In this document: positions 5,820 through 12,248 of the stretch, piece by piece
Numbering within the stretch: position 1 is the stretch's first letter
Layout: each line of letters opens with the position of its first letter
Assembly: GCA_036444495.1 (NCBI GenBank)
Contig: JAZGBC010000083.1
Location: forward strand, 1-15,228
Length of the DNA stretch: 15,228 bases
Origin: JAZGBC01 sp036444495
GTDB taxonomy: Bacteria; Pseudomonadota; Alphaproteobacteria; Kiloniellales; J153
Direction of reading: 5' to 3'
The notes under the pieces: model-generated
What the model was told of the DNA's origin: nothing
Databases searched by the model: none
Seen by the model: only the letters and a program-made list of their open reading frames with translations
Program-made: the position numbers and the translations under genes

Positions 5820-5842
5820 CCGGGCAGGGGAGCCCCGCCCGG
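5820..5842. terminator. GC-rich hairpin between convergent thioesterase and hsp20 genes
   Basis: CCGGGC-a-GGGG (5820-5830) pairs with CCCC-GCCCGG (5833-5842). Read on the minus strand the stem is followed by TCGTTTTCC, a modest U-tract, so it best serves hsp20. The plus-strand tail reaches a T-run only after 14 nt. Confidence 0.45.
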
Positions 5843-5876
5843 CCGTCCGTCCGAGTTTTCAGTCTTTGGGTTGCGC

Positions 5877-6344
5877 TTAGGCCGCCTTGCTATCGATGAC
5901 CTTGCGGGCCGGCTTGGCCAGGGTGTGGATCTTGATGCTGCGCGGCTTCATGGCCTCGGGCACCTCGCGCACCAGGTCGATATAGAGCAGGCCGTTCTCC
6001 AGCCGTGCGCCCACGACCTCGATATGATCCGCCAGCTCGAAGCGGCGCTCGAAGGCGCGGGTCGCGATACCGCGGTGCAGGTACTTGGCCTTGCTGTCCT
6101 CGGTCTTTTCCTGCTTGGCCGTGACGGCGAGGCTGTTCTCCTTGACGGTGATGTCCAGGTCCTCCTCGCCGAAGCCGGCCACCGCCATCACGATGCGGTA
6201 GTCGTCCTCGCCGGTCTTCTCGATGTTGTAGGGCGGATAGCTGAGCGCGCTGTCGTCCAGCCGGGTGGCGGCGTCGAGCATGTTCATCATGCGGTCGAAG
6301 CCGACGGTGGCGCGCAGAAGAGGGGTAAGATCGGTGCTTCGCAT
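5877..6344 (-). CDS. hsp20: Small heat shock protein Hsp20 (IbpA-type)
   Basis: A 155-residue class A rhizobial/IbpA-like small heat shock chaperone that binds unfolding proteins and holds them for refolding. The N-terminal signature LLRATVGFDRMMNML is at residues 9-23. The alpha-crystallin domain spans about 36-142, with FERRFELADHIEV and LENGLLYIDLVREVPE inside it. The C-terminal I-x-I anchor is IKI (137-139). Although the frame is open further upstream to 6488, the start is set at 6344 because GGAGG (6357-6353) lies 8 nt ahead of that ATG and the protein begins with the family start MRSTDLTP. An ATG two codons upstream (6350) is too close to GGAGG. The upstream part of the open frame is the RNA thermometer leader. 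Expression should be heat-induced at both transcription and translation. Confidence 0.95.
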   Translation of the reverse strand: MRSTDLTPLLRATVGFDRMMNMLDAATRLDDSALSYPPYNIEKTGEDDYRIVMAVAGFGEEDLDITVKENSLAVTAKQEKTEDSKAKYLHRGIATRAFERRFELADHIEVVGARLENGLLYIDLVREVPEAMKPRSIKIHTLAKPARKVIDSKAA

Positions 6345-6455
6345 AGCCATATCCTCCATTTGAGCAACATGGTTGATGTCCGGGGCCCGCCTCATGGCCT
6401 GACCCCTATGCTTGCCGCCGGATAAGGACCCTATGTATAGGCGCCCCTGGCGGCA
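6345..6455 (-). promoter_or_regulatory. ROSE-type RNA thermometer in the hsp20 5' leader
   Basis: On the minus strand the leader folds into successive hairpins. GCCGCC/GGCGGC (6454-6449 with 6419-6414) encloses CCTA-taca-TAGG. Next, GGGGTC-ag-GCC pairs with GGC-g-GGCCCC. Last, a hairpin at 6372-6347 holds the Shine-Dalgarno. In it, CCAT pairs with ATGG, and the conserved ROSE motif TTGCT pairs with AGGA of the SD through one extra G, the hallmark that lets ROSE elements melt on heating. Position just ahead of an hsp20 gene and the size of about 110 nt fit the family. Confidence 0.8.
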
Positions 6456-6461
6456 TCCTAG

Positions 6462-6489
6462 ATATGGGTCTTCCGGGGGCTTATTCAAG
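6462..6489 (-). promoter_or_regulatory. RpoH (sigma-32) promoter of hsp20
   Basis: Read on the minus strand: CTTGAA (6489-6484), a 15-nt spacer, and CCCATAT (6468-6462). Both boxes match the sigma-32 consensus (CTTGAA and CCCATnT). Transcription would begin near 6455, at the base of the ROSE element. Confidence 0.8.
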
Positions 6490-6562
6490 GGCGTGGCGCC
6501 GTAACTTATTGTTATATAGAGGAAATTTTACCCGGATCGACAACCATCGCGGGTGGAGATTC

Positions 6563-6587
6563 CATTAAGGCAAACGGCTTGTTAATG
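6563..6587. promoter_or_regulatory. Dyad with TTAA half-sites ahead of rcdA
   Basis: CATTAA (6563-6568) and TTAATG (6582-6587) form an inverted repeat with a 13-nt spacer; a third TTAA lies at 6610-6613. TTAA is the CtrA half-site, but the spacing is not the usual seven. A GATTC (GANTC, the CcrM methylation site) is at 6558-6562. It is suggestive only, because rcdA is cell-cycle regulated in Caulobacter. Confidence 0.25.
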
Positions 6588-6653
6588 CCGCCGTGGCTAG
6601 ACTGGTAGGTTAAATTGGCCGAACTGCCGGTGCACTCCGGCCGAGGGGAACCC

Positions 6654-7064
6654 GTGAACGACGCCGCCACATCCGTCGCCTATTTCGACAGCACCTTCCA
6701 GGAGGCGATGACCCTGACGCGCGAGGCGCGGGACTACCTCGCCTATCAGAAGAAGTCCGACCTGGACAAGCTCTCTCCCGTCGGGCGCATGGTGGCGAGC
6801 TGCGAGTCCATGCGGGTCACGGCGCGCGTCTCCCAGGTGGTGGCCTGGCTCCTGGTGCAGAAGGCCGTACACGCCGGAGAGATCACCCGCGAGGAGGCCG
6901 CCGAGCCGCAATACCGCCTGTCGGGCCACGGGGTCTGCGAGGAAAACGAGGCCGTGGCCGAGGAGGCACTGCCCGAGCGGCTGGTCGAGCTGCTCGATCG
7001 CAGCCTCAAGCTGTACCAGCGGGTCTCCCGTCTGGACGCCATGCTGGAGCGCCGGCGGGCCTAG
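6654..7064 (+). CDS. rcdA: DUF1465/RcdA family protein (regulator of CtrA degradation)
   Basis: A 136-residue helical protein of the DUF1465 family, the family of Caulobacter RcdA, which acts with CpdR and PopA to deliver the cell-cycle regulator CtrA to ClpXP. The body SVAYFDSTFQEAMTLTREAR (7-26) and SPVGRMVASCESMRVTARVSQ (residues 41-61) are characteristic. It lacks membrane segments and should be cytoplasmic. The GTG at 6654 is chosen because GAGGGGAA lies just ahead and the family motif begins a few residues later. A TTG at 6615 would add 13 residues of unconserved sequence. No CtrA substrate or partner is encoded in the window, so the role is transferred from the family. It stands alone on the plus strand, convergent with rpmE. 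Confidence 0.85.
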   Translation: MNDAATSVAYFDSTFQEAMTLTREARDYLAYQKKSDLDKLSPVGRMVASCESMRVTARVSQVVAWLLVQKAVHAGEITREEAAEPQYRLSGHGVCEENEAVAEEALPERLVELLDRSLKLYQRVSRLDAMLERRRA

Positions 7065-7113
7065 GACCCGGCCGGTGCCTGGAGAAATCAGCACTCAGAA
7101 GGAGGTCCGGGTC
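7065..7113. terminator. Stem between convergent rcdA and rpmE stops
   Basis: GACCCGG (7065-7071) pairs with CCGGGTC (7107-7113) across a 35-nt loop. It begins just after the rcdA stop and ends inside the rpmE stop region. There is no T-run on either side, so a termination role is weakly supported. Confidence 0.25.
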
Positions 7114-7336
7114 AGTCCTTGAGGCCCAGGCCCTGGAAGCGCTTCTTGAACTTGGCGACCTGCCCGCCCGTGTCCACCAGGCGGTGCTCGCCGGTCCAGG
7201 CGGGATGGGACTTGGGGTCGATGTCCAGACGCAGGGTGTCGCCGGCGCTGCCGTAGGTCGAGCGCGTCTTGAACTCGGTCCCGTCGGTCATGACCACGGT
7301 GATCTCGTGGTACTCGGGATGGATGTCTTTTTTCAT
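7112..7336 (-). CDS. rpmE: 50S ribosomal protein L31
   Basis: A 74-residue L31 protein of the large ribosomal subunit, at its usual length. Landmarks are MKKDIHPEYH at the start, VVMTDGTEFKTRSTYG in the middle, and HPAWTGEHRLVDTGGQVAKF followed by KKRF toward the end. It has no cysteine at all, so it is the zinc-free (C-minus) form, common in alphaproteobacteria. The ATG at 7336 is chosen over the longer frame (to 7390) because MKKDIHP is the invariant family start. A strong promoter lies immediately upstream with a leader of about 18 nt. It is divergent from the ABC exporter gene. Confidence 0.97.
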   Translation of the reverse strand: MKKDIHPEYHEITVVMTDGTEFKTRSTYGSAGDTLRLDIDPKSHPAWTGEHRLVDTGGQVAKFKKRFQGLGLKD

Positions 7337-7361
7337 GGCTCGGGTTCCCGGGAAGGCGGGC

Positions 7362-7390
7362 TGTATAGCCGAGCGCCCGGGCCCTGGCAA
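7362..7390 (-). promoter_or_regulatory. Sigma-70-type promoter of rpmE
   Basis: On the minus strand: TTGCCA (7390-7385), a 17-nt spacer, and TATACA (7367-7362). The ideal spacing and closeness to the ATG make this the best housekeeping promoter in the window. Confidence 0.65.
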
Positions 7391-7430
7391 GCCTGTCTGG
7401 CGGCGTCCATCACCCCCACCCCGGCCTCTG

Positions 7431-7459
7431 TTGTCCCGCCCGGGGCTTTGGGTTAGTAC
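7431..7459 (+). promoter_or_regulatory. Possible promoter of the ABC exporter gene
   Basis: TTGTCC (7431-7436), a 17-nt spacer and TAGTAC (7454-7459). Transcription would start near 7466, within the 17-bp tandem repeat that follows. Confidence 0.45.
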
Positions 7460-7492
7460 CCTCCGACGTAGAAGGCCCTCCCACGTAGAAGA
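7459..7492. repeat. 17-bp tandem repeat at the ABC exporter transcription start
   Basis: Two adjacent 17-bp units (7459-7475 and 7476-7492) agree at 15 positions and share the core ACGTAGAAG. They begin at the end of the putative -10 box, a position suited to a repressor operator, or they may be a simple duplication. Confidence 0.5.
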
Positions 7493-7564
7493 ATGGTGTC
7501 CGTGATTTCCTCCAGCTTTTCCTTGGGCCGGCAGCGGCCCGCCCGCCGGTACGGGCGCCCATGA
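7493..7564 (+). CDS. 23-codon upstream ORF overlapping the ABC exporter start
   Basis: ATG at 7493 follows AGAAGA. The frame encodes 23 residues (starting MVSVISSSF, ending RRYGRP) and stops at TGA 7562-7564, giving an ATGA overlap with the exporter's ATG at 7561. The exporter has no Shine-Dalgarno of its own, so translational coupling is plausible. No homology is recognised and it may be untranslated. Confidence 0.3.
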   Translation: MVSVISSSFSLGRQRPARRYGRP

Positions 7565-9396
7565 CGCACGAGCGCGGCAACGGGCCGTCGTCCATGACCG
7601 GCGAGCGGCCGAAGAGCCGCAATCTGGGGCAGCTGCGCGGCCTCTGGCCTTTCCTGCGCCCCTATGGCTGGCAGATGGCCGGGGCCGCCGTGGCGCTCAC
7701 CGTGGCCGCGGGCACGGTGCTCGGCCTCGGCTTCGGGTTGCGCAAGCTGGTGGACGAGGGCTTCGCCAGCGGCAACGAGGCCCTGCTGGATCAGGCGGTC
7801 CTCGTGCTCTTCGGCGTGGTCCTGGTCCTGGCCGCGGCCAGCTACATGCGCTTTTACCTCGTGTCCTGGCTGGGCGAGCGGGTGGTGGCCGATATGCGCA
7901 AAGCGGTCTTCGACCGCGTGATCACGCTGTCGCCAGCCTATTACGAGGTGACGCGGACGGGCGAAATACTCTCGCGCCTGACCACCGATACCAGCGTGCT
8001 GCAACTGGTGATCGGCACCTCGGTCTCCTTCGCCTTGCGCAACCTGCTGCTGCTCGTGGGCGGCACGGCGCTTCTGGCCGTGACCAGCGCCAAGCTGACG
8101 GGGCTGGTGTTCCTCGTGGTGCCCCTGGTGCTCGTGCCCATCCTCGTCTATGGCCGCCGGGTGCGCCGCCTGAGCCGGGCGAGCCAGGACCGGGTGGCCG
8201 ACGTGGGCGCCTATGTGGACGAGTCGCTCGGCGCGATTCGCACCGTGCAGGCCTTCGGCCACGAGCCGGTGGACCGGCGGCGCTTCGCCCAGCGCGTGGA
8301 GGAGGCCTTTAGCGTGGCGCTGGGCCGCATCGGGGCGCGCGCCATGATGACCGCGATCGTCATGGTCTTCGTCTTCGGCGCGGTCAGCATCATCCTCTGG
8401 ATCGGCGGGCGCGACGTGCTGGCCGGGCGGATATCCGGCGGCGAGCTTTCCGCCTTCGTCTTCTACGCCATCGTGGTGGCGGGCGCCGCGGGCGCGCTCA
8501 GCGAGGTGATCGGCGACCTGCAGCGCGCCGCCGGCGCCACCGAGCGCCTGCTCGATCTGCTCCAGACCGCGCCCGATATCGCCGCGCCCGCGAACCCCAC
8601 GCCCCTGCCCGAGCCCGCCCAGGGCGCGATCCGCTTTGAGAACGTGGTGTTTCAGTACCCTTCCCGGCCGGACCGCTCCGCGCTGGAGGGCTTCGATCTG
8701 GATGTCAAACCGGGCGAGAAGGTCGCAATCGTCGGCCCCTCCGGCGCTGGCAAGACGACCGTGTTGCAGTTGCTCCTGCGTTTCTACGACCCGCAGGCCG
8801 GCAGGATCACGCTTGATGGGGTGGACGTGCGCGCGGCCGATCCCGCCCTTTTGCGTGCGCGCATCGGCCTGGTGCCCCAGGAACCGGTGATCTTCTCCGG
8901 CGATGCCTGGGAGAACATCGGCTACGGCAAGCCCGGGGCGAGCGAGGCGGAGGTGCGCCGCGCGGCGGAGGCGGCCGCGGCGCTGGATTTCCTCGAGCGC
9001 CTGCCCGAGGGCCTGAATACTTTCCTGGGCGAGCGCGGCGTGCGCCTGTCCGGCGGCCAGCGCCAGCGGGTCGCCATCGCCCGGGCGATCCTGCGCGACC
9101 CGGCCGTGTTGTTGCTGGACGAGGCGACCAGCGCGCTGGATGCGGAAAGCGAACGCACCGTGCAGCAGGCGCTCGATCGATTGATGGGCGGGCGCACCAC
9201 CATGGTCATCGCCCACCGCCTGGCCACGGTGCTCAAGGCGGACCGCATCCTTGTCATGGATCACGGCCGTATCGTGGAGAGCGGCAGCCACGCCGAGTTG
9301 ATCGAGGCCGACGGCCTTTACGCGCGCCTTGCGGCGCTACAGTTCGACGAGGCGCAGGACGCGTTGGAGGCCGGGACGGCGGCGGCGGCGAGTTAA
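7561..9396 (+). CDS. ABC exporter, fused membrane and ATPase domains (MsbA-like)
   Basis: A 611-residue half-transporter that should act as a homodimer in the inner membrane, exporting a lipid or drug-like substrate. The membrane domain spans about residues 30-320, with helices near 36-58, 77-98, 154-173, 180-196, 262-281 and 297-315. The ATPase domain follows from about 356: Walker A GPSGAGKTT (392-400, K398), Q-loop VPQEP (438-442), signature LSGGQRQR (496-503), Walker B VLLLDEATSALD (516-527, E521) and H-loop H552. All catalytic residues are intact. The substrate is not deducible. The start could instead be the ATG at 7594; neither has a clear Shine-Dalgarno. Its stop overlaps the stop of the convergent MotB-like gene. 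Confidence 0.92.
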   Translation: MTHERGNGPSSMTGERPKSRNLGQLRGLWPFLRPYGWQMAGAAVALTVAAGTVLGLGFGLRKLVDEGFASGNEALLDQAVLVLFGVVLVLAAASYMRFYLVSWLGERVVADMRKAVFDRVITLSPAYYEVTRTGEILSRLTTDTSVLQLVIGTSVSFALRNLLLLVGGTALLAVTSAKLTGLVFLVVPLVLVPILVYGRRVRRLSRASQDRVADVGAYVDESLGAIRTVQAFGHEPVDRRRFAQRVEEAFSVALGRIGARAMMTAIVMVFVFGAVSIILWIGGRDVLAGRISGGELSAFVFYAIVVAGAAGALSEVIGDLQRAAGATERLLDLLQTAPDIAAPANPTPLPEPAQGAIRFENVVFQYPSRPDRSALEGFDLDVKPGEKVAIVGPSGAGKTTVLQLLLRFYDPQAGRITLDGVDVRAADPALLRARIGLVPQEPVIFSGDAWENIGYGKPGASEAEVRRAAEAAAALDFLERLPEGLNTFLGERGVRLSGGQRQRVAIARAILRDPAVLLLDEATSALDAESERTVQQALDRLMGGRTTMVIAHRLATVLKADRILVMDHGRIVESGSHAELIEADGLYARLAALQFDEAQDALEAGTAAAAS

Positions 9397-10715
9397 CGCT
9401 GGGTGAGTTTCAGCTCAATGCGCCGGTTGCGGCGGTAGGCCTCGGTGCCCAGCCCCGGGTCGAGGGGCTGGAACTCGCCGAAGCCGGTGGCGGCCAGGTG
9501 CTCGGGCGGGATGCCCTGGGCGATCAGGAAGTTGACCACGGAGACGGCGCGCGCCGTCGACAGTTCCCAGTTGGAGGGAAATTCCGGCGTGTGGATCGGC
9601 GCCTTGTCCGTATGCCCGTCGACGCGCAGGATCCAGGACAGATCTTTCGGAATCTTGACGGAGATTTCCTGCAGGGTCTCGGCGAGCTGGCCTAGCTGCA
9701 CTTGGCCGGCTTCCTCCAGGACCGCCGAGCCGCTGGTAAACAGCACCTCGGATTGGAACACGAAGCGGTCACCCACGATGCGGATGTCCTGCCGCTGGCC
9801 CAGAACCTTGCGCAGGCGCCCGAAGAACTCGGAGCGGTAACGCGCCAGTTCCTGCACCTTGGAGGCGAGCGCCACGTTCAGCCGGCGGCCCAGGTCGGCG
9901 ATCTGCACGCCTTTTTTCTTGCTCTCGGCCTCGGCCAAATCGAGCGCGGCCGCCAGGCTGGCCAGCTGATCGCGCAGCGCCTTGATCTGGCGGTTGAGCA
10001 GGAGCACGCGCTGCTGTGTCTCGTCACTCAGCTTCCTCTGATCTTCCTGCGCCGATTCGGACCTGGCCAGCTTGTCCATCAGGTCGTCGCGCAGGGATTG
10101 CAGGATGGCCAGGTCCTGGAGCTGGGCCTGGATCTTCTCCTTGTCCGCGTCGATCACCTTGTAGGCGTCTTCCAGCTCCTTGCTGACGCGCGTCGATTCC
10201 TGCTGGGCCAGGGTGAGCTGCTGGGTCATTTCATCGCGCAGTTTCTGGAGCAGCGCGAGCTGGGCTAGTTGAGCCTCGACCTTCTCCCTGTCGGCCTCGA
10301 TGACCTTGTAGGCGTCTTCCAGCTCCTTGCTGACGCGCTTGGACTCGGCCTGCGAGGTATTGAGCTGCGTCTCGAGCGCATCGCGCGTATCGGTCAGCGC
10401 GGCCAACTGACTGGCCAGGGACTCGCGCACCGTCAGCGACGACTGCAGTTCCGAGGAAAGCTGGGAAACGTCGATGCGCAGCTCGGCGTTGGCCGAACGC
10501 TCCAGGGACAGGAGCTCACCCAACTCGATGACCTCGCGCGACAAGCGATCCAGCGCCGCGTCGCGCCCGGAAAGCGCTATGGAGAGGAAATACTGCGCCA
10601 CCATGAAGACCATGAGGACGAAGATGACCACCAGCAGGAGCGAGGCCAGCCCGTCCACGAACCCGGGCCAGATGTTGATGGACCGACGGCGTCCGGTGCG
10701 GCCGAGCGCATACAT
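9393..10715 (-). CDS. MotB-like envelope protein: TM anchor, long coiled coil, OmpA domain
   Basis: A 440-residue protein. A basic N-terminus (RTGRRRS) precedes a single MotB-like helix, FVDGLASLLLVVIFVLMVFM at about 19-38, so the rest should be periplasmic. Residues about 50-300 are almost continuous heptad-rich coiled coil, including a 49-residue internal duplication starting at E124 and E173 (ESxRVSKELEDAYKVI). The C-terminal OmpA/MotB peptidoglycan-binding domain is complete: VLFTSGSAVL (324-333), VDGHTDKAP (365-373), NWELSTARA (382-390) and YRRNRRIELKL (427-437). It starts 13 bp after the MotA-like gene and so is very probably its stator partner. It is not flagellar MotB by context: no flagellar genes are near and the coiled coil is far longer. 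The stop codon is shared with the ABC gene. Confidence 0.88.
   Translation of the reverse strand: MYALGRTGRRRSINIWPGFVDGLASLLLVVIFVLMVFMVAQYFLSIALSGRDAALDRLSREVIELGELLSLERSANAELRIDVSQLSSELQSSLTVRESLASQLAALTDTRDALETQLNTSQAESKRVSKELEDAYKVIEADREKVEAQLAQLALLQKLRDEMTQQLTLAQQESTRVSKELEDAYKVIDADKEKIQAQLQDLAILQSLRDDLMDKLARSESAQEDQRKLSDETQQRVLLLNRQIKALRDQLASLAAALDLAEAESKKKGVQIADLGRRLNVALASKVQELARYRSEFFGRLRKVLGQRQDIRIVGDRFVFQSEVLFTSGSAVLEEAGQVQLGQLAETLQEISVKIPKDLSWILRVDGHTDKAPIHTPEFPSNWELSTARAVSVVNFLIAQGIPPEHLAATGFGEFQPLDPGLGTEAYRRNRRIELKLTQR
10156..10338. repeat. 147-bp period internal duplication in the MotB-like gene
   Basis: An exact 36-bp match (10156-10191 and 10303-10338) sits inside a diverged tandem duplication of 147 bp, encoding two 49-residue coiled-coil units. 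The period is a multiple of both three bases and seven residues, so frame and heptad phase are kept. Confidence 0.8.
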
Positions 10716-10728
10716 GCGCGCCTAATCC

Positions 10729-11886
10729 CTATTCGGCTTCTTCGGCCATGGCCGCGATCGTCCGGGTCAGCAGACGAATCTCGCCACGGATTTCCTGCAC
10801 GGCATACTCGCGGCCACTGGCCATATCATTCATCAAATGCTCGACCCGGACGTCCAGGTTGCGGATGTGGGTACGCGTCGACTCGTCCATGCCGGTCGCG
10901 GCCGGACCCCGTTCGGTCATGCGCGAGAAAAGATTTTTCATCTCGGTCTGCGTTTCGGCCAGTTGCATGAGCACGCCCTGTTCCGCCCGCATCTGATCGG
11001 TCAGCGTGCTCAGGCGCTCGGTCAACGTCACCAGGTTCTGATTGACCGCGCTGCGCTCGCCCTCGCCCTTGGCGATGGTGTGCTGCAACTGGTCCAGGCT
11101 GTCGGCGGTCTTTTCCAGCAGCGCCTGGATGAAGGCCGGCACCGATTGCTCGCCGTCGCCCACCGCGCCGGCGCTGGACAGGCGCGTGACACCCGACAGC
11201 CATTCCTCCAGGTCGTTGAGGAAGCGGTTGTGGGCTTGGCCCGCCTGCAATTCGAGGAAGCCGAGGACGAGCGAGCCGGCCAGCCCGAAGAGCGACGAGC
11301 TGAACGCCGTGCCCATGCCCGAGAGGGGCGTTTGGAGACCGCGTTTCAATTCCTCGAACATGAGGACCGGATCGCCCGTATCAGCGCTCAGGCCAGCGAT
11401 CGTGCCGCCAACGGCGTTCACCGTTTCGAGCAGGCCCCAGAAGGTGCCAAGCAGGCCCAGGAAGATGAGCAGGCCGATCAGGTAACGCGAAATTTCGTGG
11501 GATTCCTCGATGCGGCTCTGGATGCCGTCGAGCAGGAAGCGCATGGAGAGGGCGGACAGGGAAAGCCGCCCGCGCCGCTCGCCCATCATGGTGGCCATGG
11601 GCCCGAGCAGACGCGGCGGCTTCTCGTCCGACAGGGAGCCGGGGAAGATCAGGCCGCCGCGGGCTTCGTGCTGCAGGTGTTCCAGCCAGTCGATCTCGGG
11701 CTTGAGCATGATGACCTGGCGGAAGATGTAGATGACGCCCAGCAGCATGACGCCCACGATCAAGGAGTTCAGCACGACGTTGGACGTGAAGGCGCTCGTC
11801 ATTTGAGGCGCAAGCGCCGCACAGGCCGCCCCCACGATCAAGAGGAAGACGGTCATGCGTATGAGGAAACGGTGCGGGCGGTTCAT
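10729..11886 (-). CDS. MotA/TolQ/ExbB-like proton channel protein
   Basis: A 385-residue inner-membrane protein with four predicted helices, at about 9-27, 38-56, 134-153 and 191-213. The last two carry the MotA/TolQ/ExbB signature: YLIGLLIFLGLLGTFWGLL (135-153) and LSGMGTAFSSSLFGLAGSLVLG (188-209). Residues about 250-380 form a cytoplasmic heptad-rich helical tail unlike short TolQ/ExbB tails. In the family, such proteins surround the MotB/TolR/ExbD helix and conduct ions to drive envelope work. The gene directly precedes the MotB-like partner. Its leader is interrupted by a MITE-like element ending 27 bp ahead of the ATG, and no clear Shine-Dalgarno remains in that gap. Flagellar MotA is unlikely because no flagellar genes are present. 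Confidence 0.85.
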   Translation of the reverse strand: MNRPHRFLIRMTVFLLIVGAACAALAPQMTSAFTSNVVLNSLIVGVMLLGVIYIFRQVIMLKPEIDWLEHLQHEARGGLIFPGSLSDEKPPRLLGPMATMMGERRGRLSLSALSMRFLLDGIQSRIEESHEISRYLIGLLIFLGLLGTFWGLLETVNAVGGTIAGLSADTGDPVLMFEELKRGLQTPLSGMGTAFSSSLFGLAGSLVLGFLELQAGQAHNRFLNDLEEWLSGVTRLSSAGAVGDGEQSVPAFIQALLEKTADSLDQLQHTIAKGEGERSAVNQNLVTLTERLSTLTDQMRAEQGVLMQLAETQTEMKNLFSRMTERGPAATGMDESTRTHIRNLDVRVEHLMNDMASGREYAVQEIRGEIRLLTRTIAAMAEEAE

Positions 11887-12248
11887 GGTCCGGACAGCCG
11901 GCCCCCCAAATTATACCAACGGTCCTTAATATTGACCCATTTCATGGGTGTAAATCGGCTCGCCCGGGCAGGCGCGGTGCGAAGCGCGATGCGGGACATC
12001 GGGCAAGCGCTGCAACGCACCCGGCGGGCCAATTTGCCCCACCCGCGAGGGCCGGGCGCTTTTTCCCGCCAGAGGCGTCGCTCGCTGCTTGAAGTGGTCG
12101 GCACTACGGCGCAACTCGCTCCTGTCTGGCGGCAAAAATCGCCTCGGTGAAATAGGTCAATATTAAGGACCGTTGGTATTAGTCAGAAACCCGGCGGTAT
12201 AGCGGTCCACTGCGGCGAAACTAAGGCGTACACGGGGGCCGGCCGCCG
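11887..12248. other. 362-bp gene-free gap dominated by a MITE-like element
   Basis: Between the OmpA-like stop and the MotA-like start, 265 bp belong to the MITE-like repeat (11914-12178). The remaining bases are a short GC-rich tail after the OmpA-like gene and 24 bp ahead of the channel gene. Short frames inside the element show no recognisable protein. Confidence 0.7.
11914..12178. mobile_element. MITE-like element with 31-bp terminal inverted repeats
   Basis: The left end (11914-11944) and right end (12148-12178) are inverted copies matching at 30 of 31 positions, both ending in TACCAACGG at the outer edge. TTA occurs directly outside each end (11911-11913 and 12179-12181), consistent with a 3-bp target duplication. 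Inside, a second inverted repeat (12056-12073 and 12125-12142, 16 of 18 matching) makes the right half a nested hairpin. No transposase is encoded. The size, near-perfect ends and lack of genes are those of a miniature inverted-repeat transposable element; the parent IS family is not identified. Confidence 0.75.

Noticed and set aside
6345..6488. N-terminal extension of Hsp20 by 48 residues
   Set aside because: This stretch is the RpoH promoter and ROSE leader; the SD and the family start place translation at 6344.
7453..9291. 612-residue minus-strand open frame ending in a tidy-looking tail (LLRGRAFYVGGY)
   Set aside because: Nearly all of it is antisense to the ABC exporter. The tail lies in the exporter's leader repeats and no start or domain supports a gene.
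9393..11886. Zorya-type (ZorAB) defence motor
   Set aside because: The MotA-like/MotB-like pair is superficially similar, but no ZorC/D/E effector is near and the long coiled coil is in the MotB-like partner. A housekeeping envelope role fits the context better.
11883..12135. Short open frames inside the MITE-like element (69-73 residues, minus strand)
   Set aside because: They have no start signals or recognisable motifs, and part of each is just the inverted repeat; the element looks non-coding.
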